Assembly: GCF_001619985.1 (NCBI RefSeq)
Contig: NW_017264193.1
Coordinates: 2,919,726 to 2,983,725, forward strand
Origin: Xylona heveae TC161
Taxonomy: Eukaryota > Ascomycota > Xylonomycetes > Xylonales > Xylonaceae
DNA length: 64,000 nt
Direction: 5' to 3'
Below, in pieces: positions 36,714 through 47,993 of the stretch (the stretch's first letter is position 1; each line of letters opens with the position of its first letter). The notes under the pieces were generated by a model. It was given only the letters and a program-made list of their open reading frames with translations. It had not been told where the DNA came from and did no database searches. The position numbers and the translations under genes are program-made.

Positions 36714-37955
36714 TCACTTCATGGAAGAGAAATCGAGCCGGCGCGAAACCTGTCCGAGTCGCTCTTCGTCGAGCTCCCCACCTCGTCTCTTCAGATCCTC
36801 TCCCATCTTCTCTGCACCACCAGCTTTTCGAGGAAGATCGGCTTTCCTGGTCGGCCTTGGATCACTTGTCCACCATTGATGCCTTAACACATCACGGGCT
36901 GTTATCCGTTTGCGGGGATCAAGTGCTAGCATGGCCATCAGTAGGTCAACACCAATGGGTCCTGCAGTGCCGAATGTTGCCAGGTAGAAGTCACGGCCTC
37001 TGACCGGCTGCGGCGGACCGGCGACATAATCCGGAAGCTTCGTAACCCCGGGCCAATTTTCTTCCGTGGGCGTGCCGATCGCCTGACATATCAGTTCCAT
37101 CTGATGGAGATCAGTGTTGCCAGGCAGGAACGGAGTCCGTAACAGCAATTCTGCGAAAACCAAACCCATAGACCAAACATCGACTGCGCCTGAGTAGTAT
37201 CTAGCTCCGTAGAGCAACTCTGGGGGACGGTACCATCTTGTGATGACCTGATGGGTCATGACGCGATACGGATCTGAAAACGACCGGGCAAGACCAAAAT
37301 CAGCGAGTTTTATCTCCCCATCCGCTGCAATCAGCAAGTTGTTTGGCTTGATATCGCGATGTAGAACAAAGTTCTCGTGACAGAACCACACTGCTCGTCC
37401 CAACATGCCCATCCAAGCCTTCACATCAGCCGTACCATAGCGCACTCCATCGACATCCCTGATCAACATCTCAAGGTCTCCAAGCGGGAGGAATTCGAGT
37501 ACTAGATTTAGATTTTTATGTTTGGAGGAAAACACGGAGTGCAGAGCAATGATGTTCGGATGTGACAGCTCTTGGAGGTATTTGACTTCGCGGATAGCGT
37601 CCATAGATAGTCCATCTCGGTATTCGGTATTGACTTTGATCTTTTTGATAGCAACCAGAGACTTGGGATCTGCTCGAAGGTGCCCAAGAAAGACGACAGC
37701 GTAGGTTCCTTCACCAAGCTTCTTATCTACCAACCCATTAGCGCTCACCGATCTCGTCAGTCCAAATGCAGCGAGAAATATACCTTTGACGTATTTTTGT
37801 TTTGTCTCCTCATTTAAATGCTCAGCCATGTCTGGCATGGCTTCCGGTGCTGATTTGGAGGCTTCATTACTCTCAACAGCAAGAGACTTGGCCTTTGTTG
37901 CTGTAATAGTGCTGTCCCCTGGACGGGGACCAGGAATAGCAGGGGAGACAGCCAT
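36714..37955 (-). CDS. Cyclin-dependent kinase of the CDK7/Kin28/Mcs6 group
   Basis: Likely TFIIH-associated kinase that phosphorylates the RNA polymerase II C-terminal domain and may activate other CDKs in the nucleus. Two exons on the minus strand, 37955-37784 and 37726-36714, give 394 residues. The 57-nt intron has no stop and is a multiple of three, so an unspliced reading adds 19 residues (IFLAAF...) exactly before the glycine loop. Splicing gives KYVKDKKLGEGTYAVVFLGH, as in the family. Other marks are VAIKKIKV (catalytic Lys), the helix DAIREVKYLQEL in the PSTAIRE place, HRDIKPNNLL, DFGLA, and the activation loop VMTHQVITRWYRPPELL with the T before HQV seen in CDK7. The acidic/Ser-rich 55-residue N-terminal extension is unusual versus CDK7. 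It shares a 477-bp divergent region with the mS41 gene. Confidence 0.92.
   Translation of the reverse strand: MAVSPAIPGPRPGDSTITATKAKSLAVESNEASKSAPEAMPDMAEHLNEETKQKYVKGIFLAAFGLTRSVSANGLVDKKLGEGTYAVVFLGHLRADPKSLVAIKKIKVNTEYRDGLSMDAIREVKYLQELSHPNIIALHSVFSSKHKNLNLVLEFLPLGDLEMLIRDVDGVRYGTADVKAWMGMLGRAVWFCHENFVLHRDIKPNNLLIAADGEIKLADFGLARSFSDPYRVMTHQVITRWYRPPELLYGARYYSGAVDVWSMGLVFAELLLRTPFLPGNTDLHQMELICQAIGTPTEENWPGVTKLPDYVAGPPQPVRGRDFYLATFGTAGPIGVDLLMAMLALDPRKRITARDVLRHQWWTSDPRPTRKADLPRKAGGAEKMGEDLKRRGGELDEERLGQVSRRLDFSSMK
37727..37783 (-). other. In-frame, stop-free spliceosomal intron inside the CDK7-like gene
   Basis: The donor is GTATAT, a GCTAAT branch-type site lies about 15 nt before the end, and the acceptor is GTAG. 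The length of 57 nt is typical of this genome. It keeps the reading frame whether or not it is removed. Confidence 0.85.
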
Positions 37956-38432
37956 TCCCGGCTATGCAATGTTGCATACGACCAGATGGCTATTCCACAG
38001 CTTCTTGAATAAATTAATCCAAGGAGTTGTAAAGCGCAAAGAGAAACGGAGCTGGTAACAGGTAATGTAGTTGTGCCAAGCTACAGTGTTATTTGCTTGG
38101 TGTCCATGCTGCTCGTGGACTTGTCGGCGCTCGGGAAATGCCGTCAATAGAGACCGAGGCGGACGTCGAACCATTCAATCTTTCGGGAAAGCCATTTCAG
38201 ATTGACGGCGTCAGGAACCATTGATATCAACACTCAACCCAAGCGCCCAATTCCATATTCCAGAACGACTGATTGTCGTTTCTTTGCAGGGGTATCTTAA
38301 AGGATATCCTTCGAGGCTATTTAGGTACGAACGGGTGCTCATCTACAATCTTTGCTTCACATTTCTAATCAGCAACCTCTAGCGTTCGTTCTGGTCATTT
38401 CACTTTTTCTTCCCAAAGAGCGTTTCTTCAAA
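37956..38432. promoter_or_regulatory. Bidirectional promoter region, CDK7-like kinase / mS41
   Basis: 477 bp lie between two head-to-head start codons. Both genes are housekeeping types (transcription and mitochondrial translation), so a shared promoter is plausible. The 50 nt before the mS41 ATG are pyrimidine-rich. No specific factor site is claimed. Confidence 0.5.
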
Positions 38433-39161
38433 ATGATAAACCGAGCGTCGCAGCTACGGCTGTTCTTTCCTCCAACATTCCGAAATCTGAAAGTATCGAC
38501 ATGTCAGCATGTTCGTTCGCTGCATCATCGGATGCCGGCCTCGAGGGTTCCAGCACCTACTCCATTCGTCCCAGATACCCAGACATTCCTATCGCTCATC
38601 GGTCGCAATCTGAGCAAGCACGCATCAAAGCTCCCTTCTTGGGAAGCACTCTTCTCGCTTTCTTCGCCACAGCTGCGCGAGCTAGGCATTGAACCCGCCC
38701 GGGACCGCAGATATCTGCTACGGTGGTGCGAAAAATTTCGAAAAGGACAGTATGGCGTGGGCGGTGATCTGCAGAATGTTGTCGAGGGAAAGGCCGAAGT
38801 CCGTGTGGTTGAAGTTCCTGTTCCAATAAAATCCCAGTCCACCGGCGATGCAGCGGCATCAGCCACCGGTTCCGCAGGAAAAAGAAAAATCGTTGTCAAC
38901 CTCCCGTACGGCGAGTCTGAGCCTAGTATTCCCGCCGAGTCGCTACAGCCCATTCGCTTTATGAAAGTGCATGGCGCCAGTCAAGTCAAAGGACCTCATG
39001 TCTCACCCGTCAAAGGCACACAGGGAACGGTAGCTACCATTTCGGTCATTGAAGGGTTGTGGGAGAACAAACGTGGTCGCAAGATTGATGGCGGTGAGCG
39101 CAGGAGGGCCGAGGTTCGAGCCAAGAGACAAGCAGAAGAGAGGCGAACTACGAGAGGCTAG
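38433..39161 (+). CDS. fyv4: Mitochondrial small ribosomal subunit protein mS41 (Fyv4/IGR domain)
   Basis: Protein of the mitochondrial 37S ribosomal subunit. Single exon, 242 residues. The ATG at 38433 is the first true start in this frame (MINRASQLRL). The first ~35 residues (FFPPTFRNLKVSTCQHVRSLHHR) are basic, hydroxylated and free of acidic residues, as expected for mitochondrial import. The IGR domain follows at ~50-108: TFLSLIGRNLSKHASKLPSWEALFSL, then LRELGIEPARDRRYLLRWCEKFRKGQYG. The C-terminal half is a less conserved basic region ending KRQAEERRTTRG. The domain identification is firm. The Fyv4/mS41 assignment follows from the yeast and fungal members of that family. Confidence 0.88.
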   Translation: MINRASQLRLFFPPTFRNLKVSTCQHVRSLHHRMPASRVPAPTPFVPDTQTFLSLIGRNLSKHASKLPSWEALFSLSSPQLRELGIEPARDRRYLLRWCEKFRKGQYGVGGDLQNVVEGKAEVRVVEVPVPIKSQSTGDAAASATGSAGKRKIVVNLPYGESEPSIPAESLQPIRFMKVHGASQVKGPHVSPVKGTQGTVATISVIEGLWENKRGRKIDGGERRRAEVRAKRQAEERRTTRG

Positions 39162-39600
39162 AGTATTTAAGTTGAACATGTACTATAAATTTTCTGGTGT
39201 TCCGTGTGGTGTATTGTTTAAAGAAAAGTCATACCTCCGGCTGCTCGTTATTGTCTGCTTGACTTACGTCTTGCCTTTTCAATAAAACTTCTAATCCATA
39301 TTCTAGTTCTATCAGCCAATCCTGTGCCAGCTTCTTGCAACTCTCTGTTTCTTGTGCAAGGATTAGATTGCAACGAGACCGGACGCGACAGGAAGTACTG
39401 CAAAGTAGACCGTTCTTGATAACATGACCAATTGGCGAGAGCCGATGGGCTATAGCTGATATCCAGAATCGCCCGATCCTTTGCCATTGATAATGTCTAA
39501 ATTTTGAATTCCATGTAATTAATTCAATTTTCAGGCATTGAAAGAACAATTGTAGATGGAAGCATCAGCATTGCAGAATCTGAAATTTGAGCTGACTAGG
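39162..39600. other. Convergent intergenic region, mS41 / DGAT
   Basis: 439 bp between two stop codons in converging genes. The 3' UTRs of both transcripts probably meet or overlap here. No coding sequence or repeat is recognised. Confidence 0.45.
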
Positions 39601-41043
39601 TTATTCAACAATCTCCAACTCAGCTGTCCGATTTTTTGCAAAAACATCCTTCCAATCTTCCCAGAGCCGCTCCAACTCCATTACGTACATTTCGTGAATT
39701 TGATCTACATACGCGTCTTCTGGTTTGCTCTGCTGAGTTACTTTGATCGCGCGGCCGACGACAATGTTTAACGGTCGACGGTAGGGCATCATGCCAAAAT
39801 CGTAGTTGAACACTCCTCTAGCATGGAAGAGAGGAATAGTAAAGCCCAAAAGCTTTTTGATCAAGAGCTGAACTTTAAATACGGAAGGATGCTCATTAGG
39901 TTGTAGTTGATTGTAAATATCATTCTCTCCAAAAGAGAGAACCGGAACAAGATCCGCTCCCTGCCGAATCGCAAGCTTGACAAACCCTTTGCGGCGTTTC
40001 AACACCAAGCGAAGAGAATGAGGTTGAGCATCGAGAGATTCACGGGCACCGCCAACAACAATGGTGATGGCTCGGCCCATACCCTCACCGTTGGGCCCGC
40101 CTTTGGAAAGGATATTTTGGCATGACTCGCGGCTCACCGAAGCAAGTCCCATTGCGAGGAGGTAATTGCGATAGACTGGAAGTCTGAAGTTCGAATCAAG
40201 CGTGAGTAGAGAATTGGTGATTCCAGGAAATAGTTGGGAGAAGCCTAATGCCTCAGTTCCGAACGCGGCAAATGCGCCATGAGAAAGGATTCCGTGAGGA
40301 TGGAAGCCGAATATATATTTTCGCGTTGGCGGTAACTCCTCCGAGCGGTGAAGTCTCGCAGGGAAATATGATGCATAGAGGGACCAGATGCGAGAAGATC
40401 GGAAACGATCCGAACGATGTGAGAGTTCGCCGGATGTCGAGGCACGCGAGAACAAGACGTAGAGGAGATACGGGATGAGAAGTGGCCAGAAAAGCGGGAT
40501 GGCACAAAGAAGGAAAAATATCGTCAGGGTCAGAGGAACGCAAAGGGTGTGACATAGCACGACCAGCGTCTGTAATCGACGTCGCAGGGGGACATGGAGG
40601 GGTGCCCAATGGATTCTTCAATTTGACTGTTAGCTAGAAAGCATCAGCCATGATGAAATCTCTACTTACCCGGCCCCTTCCCACCCAGCCTCAGCGTTGC
40701 GGCCACTGACCAGCCGCCCATCTTCAGAAGATCTTCCCTCTTGCAAGCTACTGGAATCATTGCCTGTGTTGTTCAGCCTCACACTAACCAGTCTCCCGCC
40801 ATCCAAACCGTCGACCTCTTCATAGATCACCCTAGTTTCGCTCTTTCCCACTTTGACTCCTTTGGGATCGCGCTGGTTTGGCTTTCCATTCACTGCATCG
40901 CCATCGTACTTTTCGTGATCTCCGGCGCCGGTCTTATTTTCTTTGGCTGCTTCAGCGTAGCTCTTTGGAGCTAGGTCCTGCTTTTCACGCTCTAGCGGCA
41001 AAGAAGTCTGAGATGCAATGGCAGGATCTGATGTTGCCGCCAT
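39601..41043 (-). CDS. dga1: Diacylglycerol O-acyltransferase type 2 (DGAT2/Dga1)
   Basis: Transfers an acyl group from acyl-CoA to diacylglycerol to make triacylglycerol at the ER and lipid droplet. Two exons on the minus strand, 41043-40670 and 40615-39601, give 462 residues; the 54-nt intron is GTAAGT...GAAG and the split Gly codon leads into IHWAPLHVPLRRRLQTL. The first ~125 residues are a hydrophilic Lys/Asp/Ser-rich extension. Hydrophobic spans lie at ~144-180 (LTIFFLLCAIPLFWPLLIPYLLYVLF). The family motif FGFHPHGILSHGAF has HPHG at ~230-233, and NFRLPVYRNYLLAMG, IVVGGARESLDA and RKGFVKLAIRQGADLVPV follow. The last block before the end is MYVMELERLWEDWKDVF. The frame also has a TTG 15 nt upstream, but 41043 is the first ATG. 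Identification is firm. Confidence 0.95.
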
Positions 41044-41695
41044 TTTAGAGAGCGGCAAATGTCTTCATAAGACAAACAAAGAGTATGCCGCTGACCTGCA
41101 ATGCCGTGGTGTGCTCAATTAGAAGAGGGGCGAACTCCGGCAGTCCTCTTAAAAAGCAGCGAACTGGAAGCGGATGACGATGAGTCCGGAACGACTTGAT
41201 AGCTACAGTTCCTCACTCCAACAACTTGGTTGAGATGCGACGTAATGTTTGAAAGGGTGTCACGTCACATAAGTACCTACCAAGTACTTCTGGTAAGGCT
41301 TCCATCCGCCATGTTTAGCTCTCCCGAGCTCCCTGACATAAGAGTACTCCAGAGCGTAACAACGGTAACCTGCGCGTTGCCTGCACGTCCTCCCTCGTCT
41401 CCACGTTGAAGTGACAGCAGCGTTTGCGATGATGGCAGTCCCCGTCCGCCGTAACATCATTGACTGTGTACGTCGTGTTGGAAGCCAAAATCTCGCCACT
41501 TGCTTCACAGTCGGAGGCATCTCTGCTTAAACAGTCGATGTAATTGCAACTTCACTGTACAAGGAGCATTCCGGACAGGGATTTGAAGCGACTCTTATCA
41601 AGCCATATGGGCTCCTTGTCGACTGCTTTTGATACGCCGATCTTGTATCCGCATCTGTAACATTGGCAGGACATACGAAGTGATTCAGTTTGACT
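41044..41695. promoter_or_regulatory. Divergent region, DGAT / STK19-family gene
   Basis: 652 bp between two head-to-head starts, so promoters of both genes are expected here. No repeat or RNA gene is recognised. Confidence 0.45.
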
Positions 41696-42984
41696 ATGCC
41701 ATTGCAGTACACCGCGGCGCATTCCTCGAGGATAACGAAACCACGAAGTGCAAACTCGGTCCTCAAGAAGTCTACTTCATTCTCGTTGTCTTCTCCCTTT
41801 GCGAAACATCCTCGTCGAAAACCTCTCTCCCGCTCAAAATCAAAACCAGAGAGTGTGGGCGGGGATGACGAAGAGTCGGACGAACATCTGACAGATCTGG
41901 GGCTGGTCGAGTGTCTTGCCACAGACCTTTCTCTACGTGATGTTTCTCAGGCGATTAAATACATCAACAGTCATATGTTTGACAAGCTTCCCGAAAGGGC
42001 TGGCGTGAATAGCACGCGTATCGCCGAAGTGTTGAATTACCGGAGATCATTGCCACCAATCGTCTCTGCTGCTCACGTTCATGCCCTCATCAATTCTCCT
42101 ACTTCGACAGAGAAAGAAATCTCTCATCTATTGAGGTCTGGCTTTATAAGAAAGATTGTGGTTCCTGAGCGCGCAGTCGGAGGAAATGGACTAGGCGAAG
42201 GCCTAGTTCTTGCGGAAGCTTGGGATAAAATGATCCAAGATTCCTCGGAGATTGGGGAACCTCTAAAACGTGGGTGTGCAGTACCTAGATATGCACTTTT
42301 AATTCAATGCTAACAGCACCTTTAGAGCGGTTTCTCAGTCTCTTGCATCAAAACCCAACGTCCATTACAGTTCTGCGATCCGCTTTAAGCCCGCAAGATG
42401 CGACGCTTTTGATGAGAGCGGGGTTCCTGACGGCATCTTCGCAACCTTGGACTTCCACTGACGTTTATTCTCGTCCCGGCGCGGCCTCTCTAGGAACTTT
42501 AGCGTCCCTCTCATCTGTAGGCGCCAAGGCTGCATCAGGTACGTTAGATGCTGTGGGCGGACCTGACGCCATTCAAGAAGGCGGAGGGGGTGGTATCCGG
42601 CGTGGTACTTTACCGACGGGACAGCGAGATCAGAACGCCGGCGGAGATAGGTATTCTGTCTCTCTCCCGAGCACTGGACCGTATTTACGACTTGTAAGTG
42701 ATGCAAGGGCACATTTCATGTCGCTCCTTGCCAAATCAAAATACCGAGAGGCACCCGTAAGCCTTTTGCGGGACAGGTGGGAAGGCGGACTTTTTGCGGA
42801 TGATCCTTCGTCTCGTGCGAAACGAGCAAGGGGCGAAAATACTGGCGTTCTGCCAGGTCGAACGCGCAAGTGGAAGCAGCTTTATGGTCTGAACTTTGAC
42901 TGGACGTTAGAGGAATGCCTTGGCGCCGGTCTTATTGAAATCTTTGAGACCGGCAGTGTCGGCAGGGGGGTTCGGGCAACTTGA
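41696..42984 (+). CDS. STK19-family protein
   Basis: Member of the family named for human STK19. In humans that protein was first described as a kinase but is now linked to DNA binding and transcription-coupled repair. Two exons, 41696-42269 and 42326-42984, give 410 residues. The 56-nt intron has a GCTAAC branch site and TTAG acceptor; the split Gln codon gives EPLKRQ(R)FLSLLHQNPTS-type continuity. The Ser/Lys/Arg-rich N-terminus (~1-60) is likely disordered and perhaps nuclear. Residues ~75-200 (LRDVSQAIKYINSHMFDKLPERAGVNSTRIAEVLNYR, LLRSGFIRKIVVP) and the C-terminal half (SALSPQDATLLMRAGFLTASSQ, WKQLYGLNFDWTLEECLGAGLIEIFETGSVGRGVR) are winged-helix-like and match the family. No kinase motifs are present. 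The first true ATG is 41696. Confidence 0.87.
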
Positions 42985-43831
42985 AAAGGCGTCTAGTATT
43001 TCTCTTTACTCTCCGATAGCAGCTTATTTTACATATTATGCGAATATACCTCGCAAGCTGCTCAACACTACTTGGTCAAGCAAGGTTAGCCGAATTTCAC
43101 TTGGGATCAATCAGAGGGCCAATGAATGTTTTGCGGAGAAGTAGGCTGGGCAGCTGCGCGCCGGAGGCAAGGCGTCGTGGAATAATTCCCCTGTGCTATT
43201 CAACACCCCTATCAACCCTTCTGTTTGAATTAATTTTTGCATATTACAACGGCATTCTTTCAGTGGGATGATTGTCCTAAATCCCAAAATCCCAGATATG
43301 AACAGCTTTTAGATTCACTTGCTCTACGTGCTAATGAGCGCCTCTGGCGATCAGCATCGTCGCAGCAAGCCGGTAATTCAGCGTTATAATAATTCAGCAA
43401 TAAGTCTGGTACTTCTATGGCCTGGTCAAAAATCTGAGGCATTGATTCTGAGGTTCCAGCTCACGGGCAGAATGACATGTTTGATTTGTTACTGGGTCAG
43501 ACTGACGGTGTATCGCAGAAGCTCATAATAAACTCAGAAGAGATGTCGGCACGTGGCCGTCGGGCCGTGCAGAAGCGTTATATTACTCCATACTCCGGTA
43601 TACACAGCAGAGTGGAGCCAATGATGGACGACCGGGGCACATTTGCTAAGCGCATACTTAGTGGTACCTACCTTACGCAACTCACATGACGGCATATAAA
43701 CCTGCCTTACACACCTACCGAGTCAAATACCAACATGCAAAATAATGTGTACTTTGCATGTAAAGGAAATCTATCAAGCAGGCTAATTTCTACGTCGTCG
43801 TCTCAAGCAAGATATCTGTCGTACTTATTAC
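42985..43831. other. Intergenic region, no gene recognised
   Basis: 847 bp between tandem plus-strand genes: the 3' flank of the STK19-family gene and the upstream region of the 1360-residue protein gene. Several short open frames are present, none persuasive. A CCTACCTTACG element near 43669-43680 resembles the TACCT/AGGTA words seen elsewhere in the window. Confidence 0.4.
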
Positions 43832-46800
43832 ATGGCGCCCCCAAGTCATAGTTATGACCAAAACCCCCCCTCAGTCTATGGCTCCCATGACGGTGTCCAT
43901 TACCAGCAGCCTGTGCCACATGCTAATCACTGTACGAATTTTTGTTTGATATGAAAGGACCAACTGATGTCCAGAATTTAGTTGGATTTACTAACATGTT
44001 GACGTTTGAGACCCGTACCGTCAAGAACATGGTCACGCCTCATACCAGCCGTGGTATCAACAAGCTTCTAGCACTGCATACCAGGTTGCAGGCCATCAAC
44101 ATGCATCGCACCAGTCATATACTCCGCTCTCGAATTCTGCCCCAGCTGCTCCCTACGATCCCAATACATACGGGCCAATGCCTGGTGCTTCATATCCAAT
44201 GATAAATCCGATGTCTGCGCCGCAGGGTTTCTTCCAGAGCGCACCGATTACAGTCCCTTCAATTGACCCCGCGCATCCTGGACCGCAAATGGGGCTTCTT
44301 CAACAGCAAAATAACACAGTTCATGATACAACTTTACCAGGGGTTTCAACTTCTCTTCCTCAACATTACTATAGCCCCTCCGACCCCGCGATTCTCACAA
44401 GCGGGCTCACCCAGCCGCCACAATCACAGCCAGTACAACTTGCAACTGGCGGGCTACAGTGGCTACGACCCCAAACCCAAGAGGCCGGTGAGACGAATCA
44501 ATTGGCGTCTGCTAGCCCAGGAGTAGGGCAGCCGTCACAACAGCAGGATAACGTTCCGCCTCCTCTGCCACCGCTTCCTGCCGGATATCGAGAACAAGTG
44601 CAAAAGAATATGCAGGCAATGCCTCAGCACCCTCCCTACTCTGATCGACCACCGAGCCATCGTTATGAGCCAGAGACAAAAGGAGCATCTCTGCTCGAGC
44701 ACCAGAGTATTACAGGCGTTCATTCATCATCTCTGAGCCCGAATCAAGTTGCTTACGGTCTTCGCGATTCAGCTCTCCCCCCTCCTGTACCACCTCGCCC
44801 CCGAACTTCGAATGACCAGACTATTGCTCAAAGTATTTCATTATACAGTCCTCCACCCAAAATAGAACCTGTTTCTGCCAACAGAGAGGGGCAAGCAAAT
44901 GATAAACCAAAAGTTTATACGCCCATTTCGACTCAAGTCGAAGTACCAGAGAGCCGACTGTCCAAGGCGCAGCCGGAGGATATTATTGGCCAATCGGGGT
45001 TGCCAAATCATAGAATACGGCCTGATCATAGTCCGGGGACGCACAATGAGATATTCAATGAGGCACTCAAAACTGAAGTCCAGCTTCCTCGACACTTTGG
45101 CTCTCTCAATCCTTGGTCTCTTGATGCCGAAAGCGAGAGCCCTATTCCTCCACCGCCTATCGGTCCATTCAGAGAACCAGTTAATGGGCTTAGCGAAAAC
45201 CAAAGCCCCGTCAAGAATGAACTGGTTGTGGGAGATCCGGATCAAAGTGTCATGGCGGAATCTGTCCAATTTGACCGTCCAGGTGGACCATTGCAGGCCT
45301 CAGCTCTTGGGCCAGGAGGACCATCTGACTGGGAGCTTTTTGAGTCATCCACAGAACCCAATGTCGAGGCTGTCTCGGAGGCAAGGTTTTCATTAGACGA
45401 TCCTGACCAGAAGGGTTTTGTAATTGCGGAACTTCCATCCCACCCTGTTGATGAAGGCCCTGGTCAAGGCGATACTCATATCCAGGTGGACGAAGGCACA
45501 CAGCTGCGTCAGCTTAAAATGACTGATGTCAAAATCCCTAGCCCTGTGGAGAAAGAGCCTGACAGCTCTGCCGAGGGTCATATTGGAATTCATGATACGA
45601 AATCCCATTTCGAAGATCCAGTCCAAGTTGGCATCGAGCATATGAGACGAAGTATTAGTACGGGAGATCTTGTGGAGAATTCGCCAAAAAGCTTTGCTTC
45701 TCCGGGTCTTGAGAGGGATTCTCTGCCTATCGAACAGCAGCACCAGAAACACGAAGGGATCAAAATTCCACTTGAGGTCCCGTTTTGGTACAAGGAGTCG
45801 ATATTTCGATATTTATCAATGATTGAGGATGAGTCGAGAGCAGCCTCAGATATCGATAGGGCCACTATCTTTTCTGAGTTTATCAGGACAGAAATCGGGT
45901 TGAGGGAAAATCGGTATAAACTGAGATTGCCCGTGGTTATTCCCAGGCTCGAAGCCAAGGACCGCGATTTGCCAATGCCACAGGATACGAGGAAAGAGGA
46001 TACAAAGGAACCTAGCCTCAAAATGGGTAGACCAGTGGTTTCAGTGTCAACTGCTGACACGGGCAGCCTGGCAGAAAATGTGGATGAAACTCAATACAGC
46101 CCCGGCGGAAGGCCCATGCTAAAATTTCCGGCCGAAACTTCCGCAAAGGTAGCTACCTCGCGAGGCGACACAGTCAAGAAGAGCATCTCACCCAGGCCGG
46201 AGAACTCGGTAACGCTGAGCCCTAAAGGCTCTGCAATTGATGGAGAATCTCCCATTAGCCTTAGTTCAGGCATGGAAACGCAGGGAGCGCATTCATATCA
46301 ACCATCCAATTTCGACAACAGAAACACGCTCGACAAGGCACAAGAAGGCGATTTTAGTCTTCCTTCGGGCGTATCGGCCCCAGAACCGAGCCATTGTGAT
46401 AATCTTGATATCAGACGTCCATCATCAGCATCCGCTTCCCCGCCAGAATACCAAAGTGTGCCTTTCAAGCCTTTCCGTCCTCTGCTCTTGAAAGAAACTG
46501 AAAGCGCGAACGATGTTCATTCGGCTTTATCCAGGCACGAGAATGATCATAAGGCAGGTGGAAGGCCGTCGCCCTCACAAGATGAACCGAGTCCTCTTTC
46601 TTCTATGAATCAGATGTCAATGGCATCACCAGGTGGTGTCACTCAAATGGAACTTGTCGTTGCTGATCAAGTAAATGGAACGTTGGGAAAAGATGACACC
46701 GATCCACTGAGCATAAATCTGGATCTTATTCTTTCAGCGCCGCAGATGGAAACGCGAACAGAAGATCCTCAATTAGTGAAGATTGAGCAAGCTCTGCAAG

Positions 46801-47993
46801 ACTGTGATCAAAGTCTGCGTGGTTTGGAGCATTTTTATACTGAATGGGAAAGACAGGCAAAATCCGTCCGCGAAAAGTTGTATATCGATCGCCAACGGCG
46901 TCGAGAACATTCAGCGGAGCAGATCGATGCAATGTTCGATAATGACGAAATCGGCTACGGCGATATACACAACCTTGAAGAGGAATTCGAAGATGAAGAG
47001 ATGCAAAAGAAATTTCAAGAATATATAGACGAGTACAATAGCTATAACACCAGTGTCTTTCAGCCGACGTATGACCTTCTTCAGCAGGGCATAAAGCATC
47101 TTATGGAACACTACGTTGTCTGTGCCGGTCTTCTCAAGGAGAGCATTGCTTGGGAGCAGGCACTTCTTGATGCATGTGCTCATCAACCACTTTTGACAAA
47201 CGTATCGCGACTAATTTTGGCGTTGCACCGGAGTATAGAATCGCTCCATGCAAAATCACTAACGGCTATAAGAGAGAGAGATACTCGCTTTGCAGAAGTT
47301 GAGAAAAATCGGCCAGAATCAATGGGAAAATCGCAAACGCCGAATGGGGTAGAAGATAACTTCAAAGCATCGACCCAGAGGACGGTTTTAGACGCTGCGA
47401 AGAGAAAATCTGACAGGTCTAGACGATTATTTGACTTACTGGAGCGATCGATTGCTAGAGGTGTCTCGGAAAATCAAGATTATCTCAACTTGATTGGCCA
47501 TGGGATTCGAAAAAGCAAAATTGACCAGCATTACAAGCATATTTCGAGCAGACGAAATAAATCAGAGGAGCTGTTCCAGCGAGTTTGTGCTGTCGTGCAT
47601 TCTCTACGCGCGGATTCCATTTCGCTCGTCCAGGATTTGAATGCTGCGCAACTTGAAATGACAGATGCCAAATTTGATCTACAAATAGCCGAAATAAGCT
47701 TCTCTGCCGCGGATGAGACGCGGATGGCCGAACTTGAAAGGCAAAGAGGGGAGCAAAAGCAGTGTCTCGGCACGGAACTTGATCGTCAACTCTCGTTACT
47801 CAATGAAGACCATAAGAAAATCATCGACGAGGCCCAGAATATACTCTTAGTCGACCCAGAAAAAGAACCGGATACGCGGACCAGCTCGACCATTCGACAT
47901 GATGCCGATTTCGACCACGCTCGAAGAATGGCGAAGGCTCTAGAAGATGCCAAAAGGAGAAATCTTAATAAAACGGCTTTGGACTCGATTTAG
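43832..47993 (+). CDS. Large Pro/Ser-rich protein with C-terminal coiled coils, unknown function
   Basis: I do not recognise this protein. Two exons, 43832-43931 and 44011-47993, give 1360 residues. The 79-nt intron has a TGTACG donor, an ACTAAC branch site and a TTTGAG acceptor, and a split Tyr codon (T|AC) joins HANH to YPYRQEHGHASYQPWYQQ. The continuous Gln/Tyr/Pro-rich composition across the join supports exon 1. Residues ~1-600 are disordered, with proline motifs of SH3-ligand type (PPPLPPLP, PPPVPPRP). A helical block, VPFWYKESIFRYLSMIEDE, sits near 622-670. Residues ~955-1300 are rich in heptad-like helix, including CDQSLRGLEHFYTEWERQAKSVREKL and MAELERQRGEQKQCLGTELDRQ. There is no signal peptide, membrane span or enzyme motif. 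The layout suggests a cytoskeletal or trafficking scaffold, but that is only inference. Confidence 0.75.
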
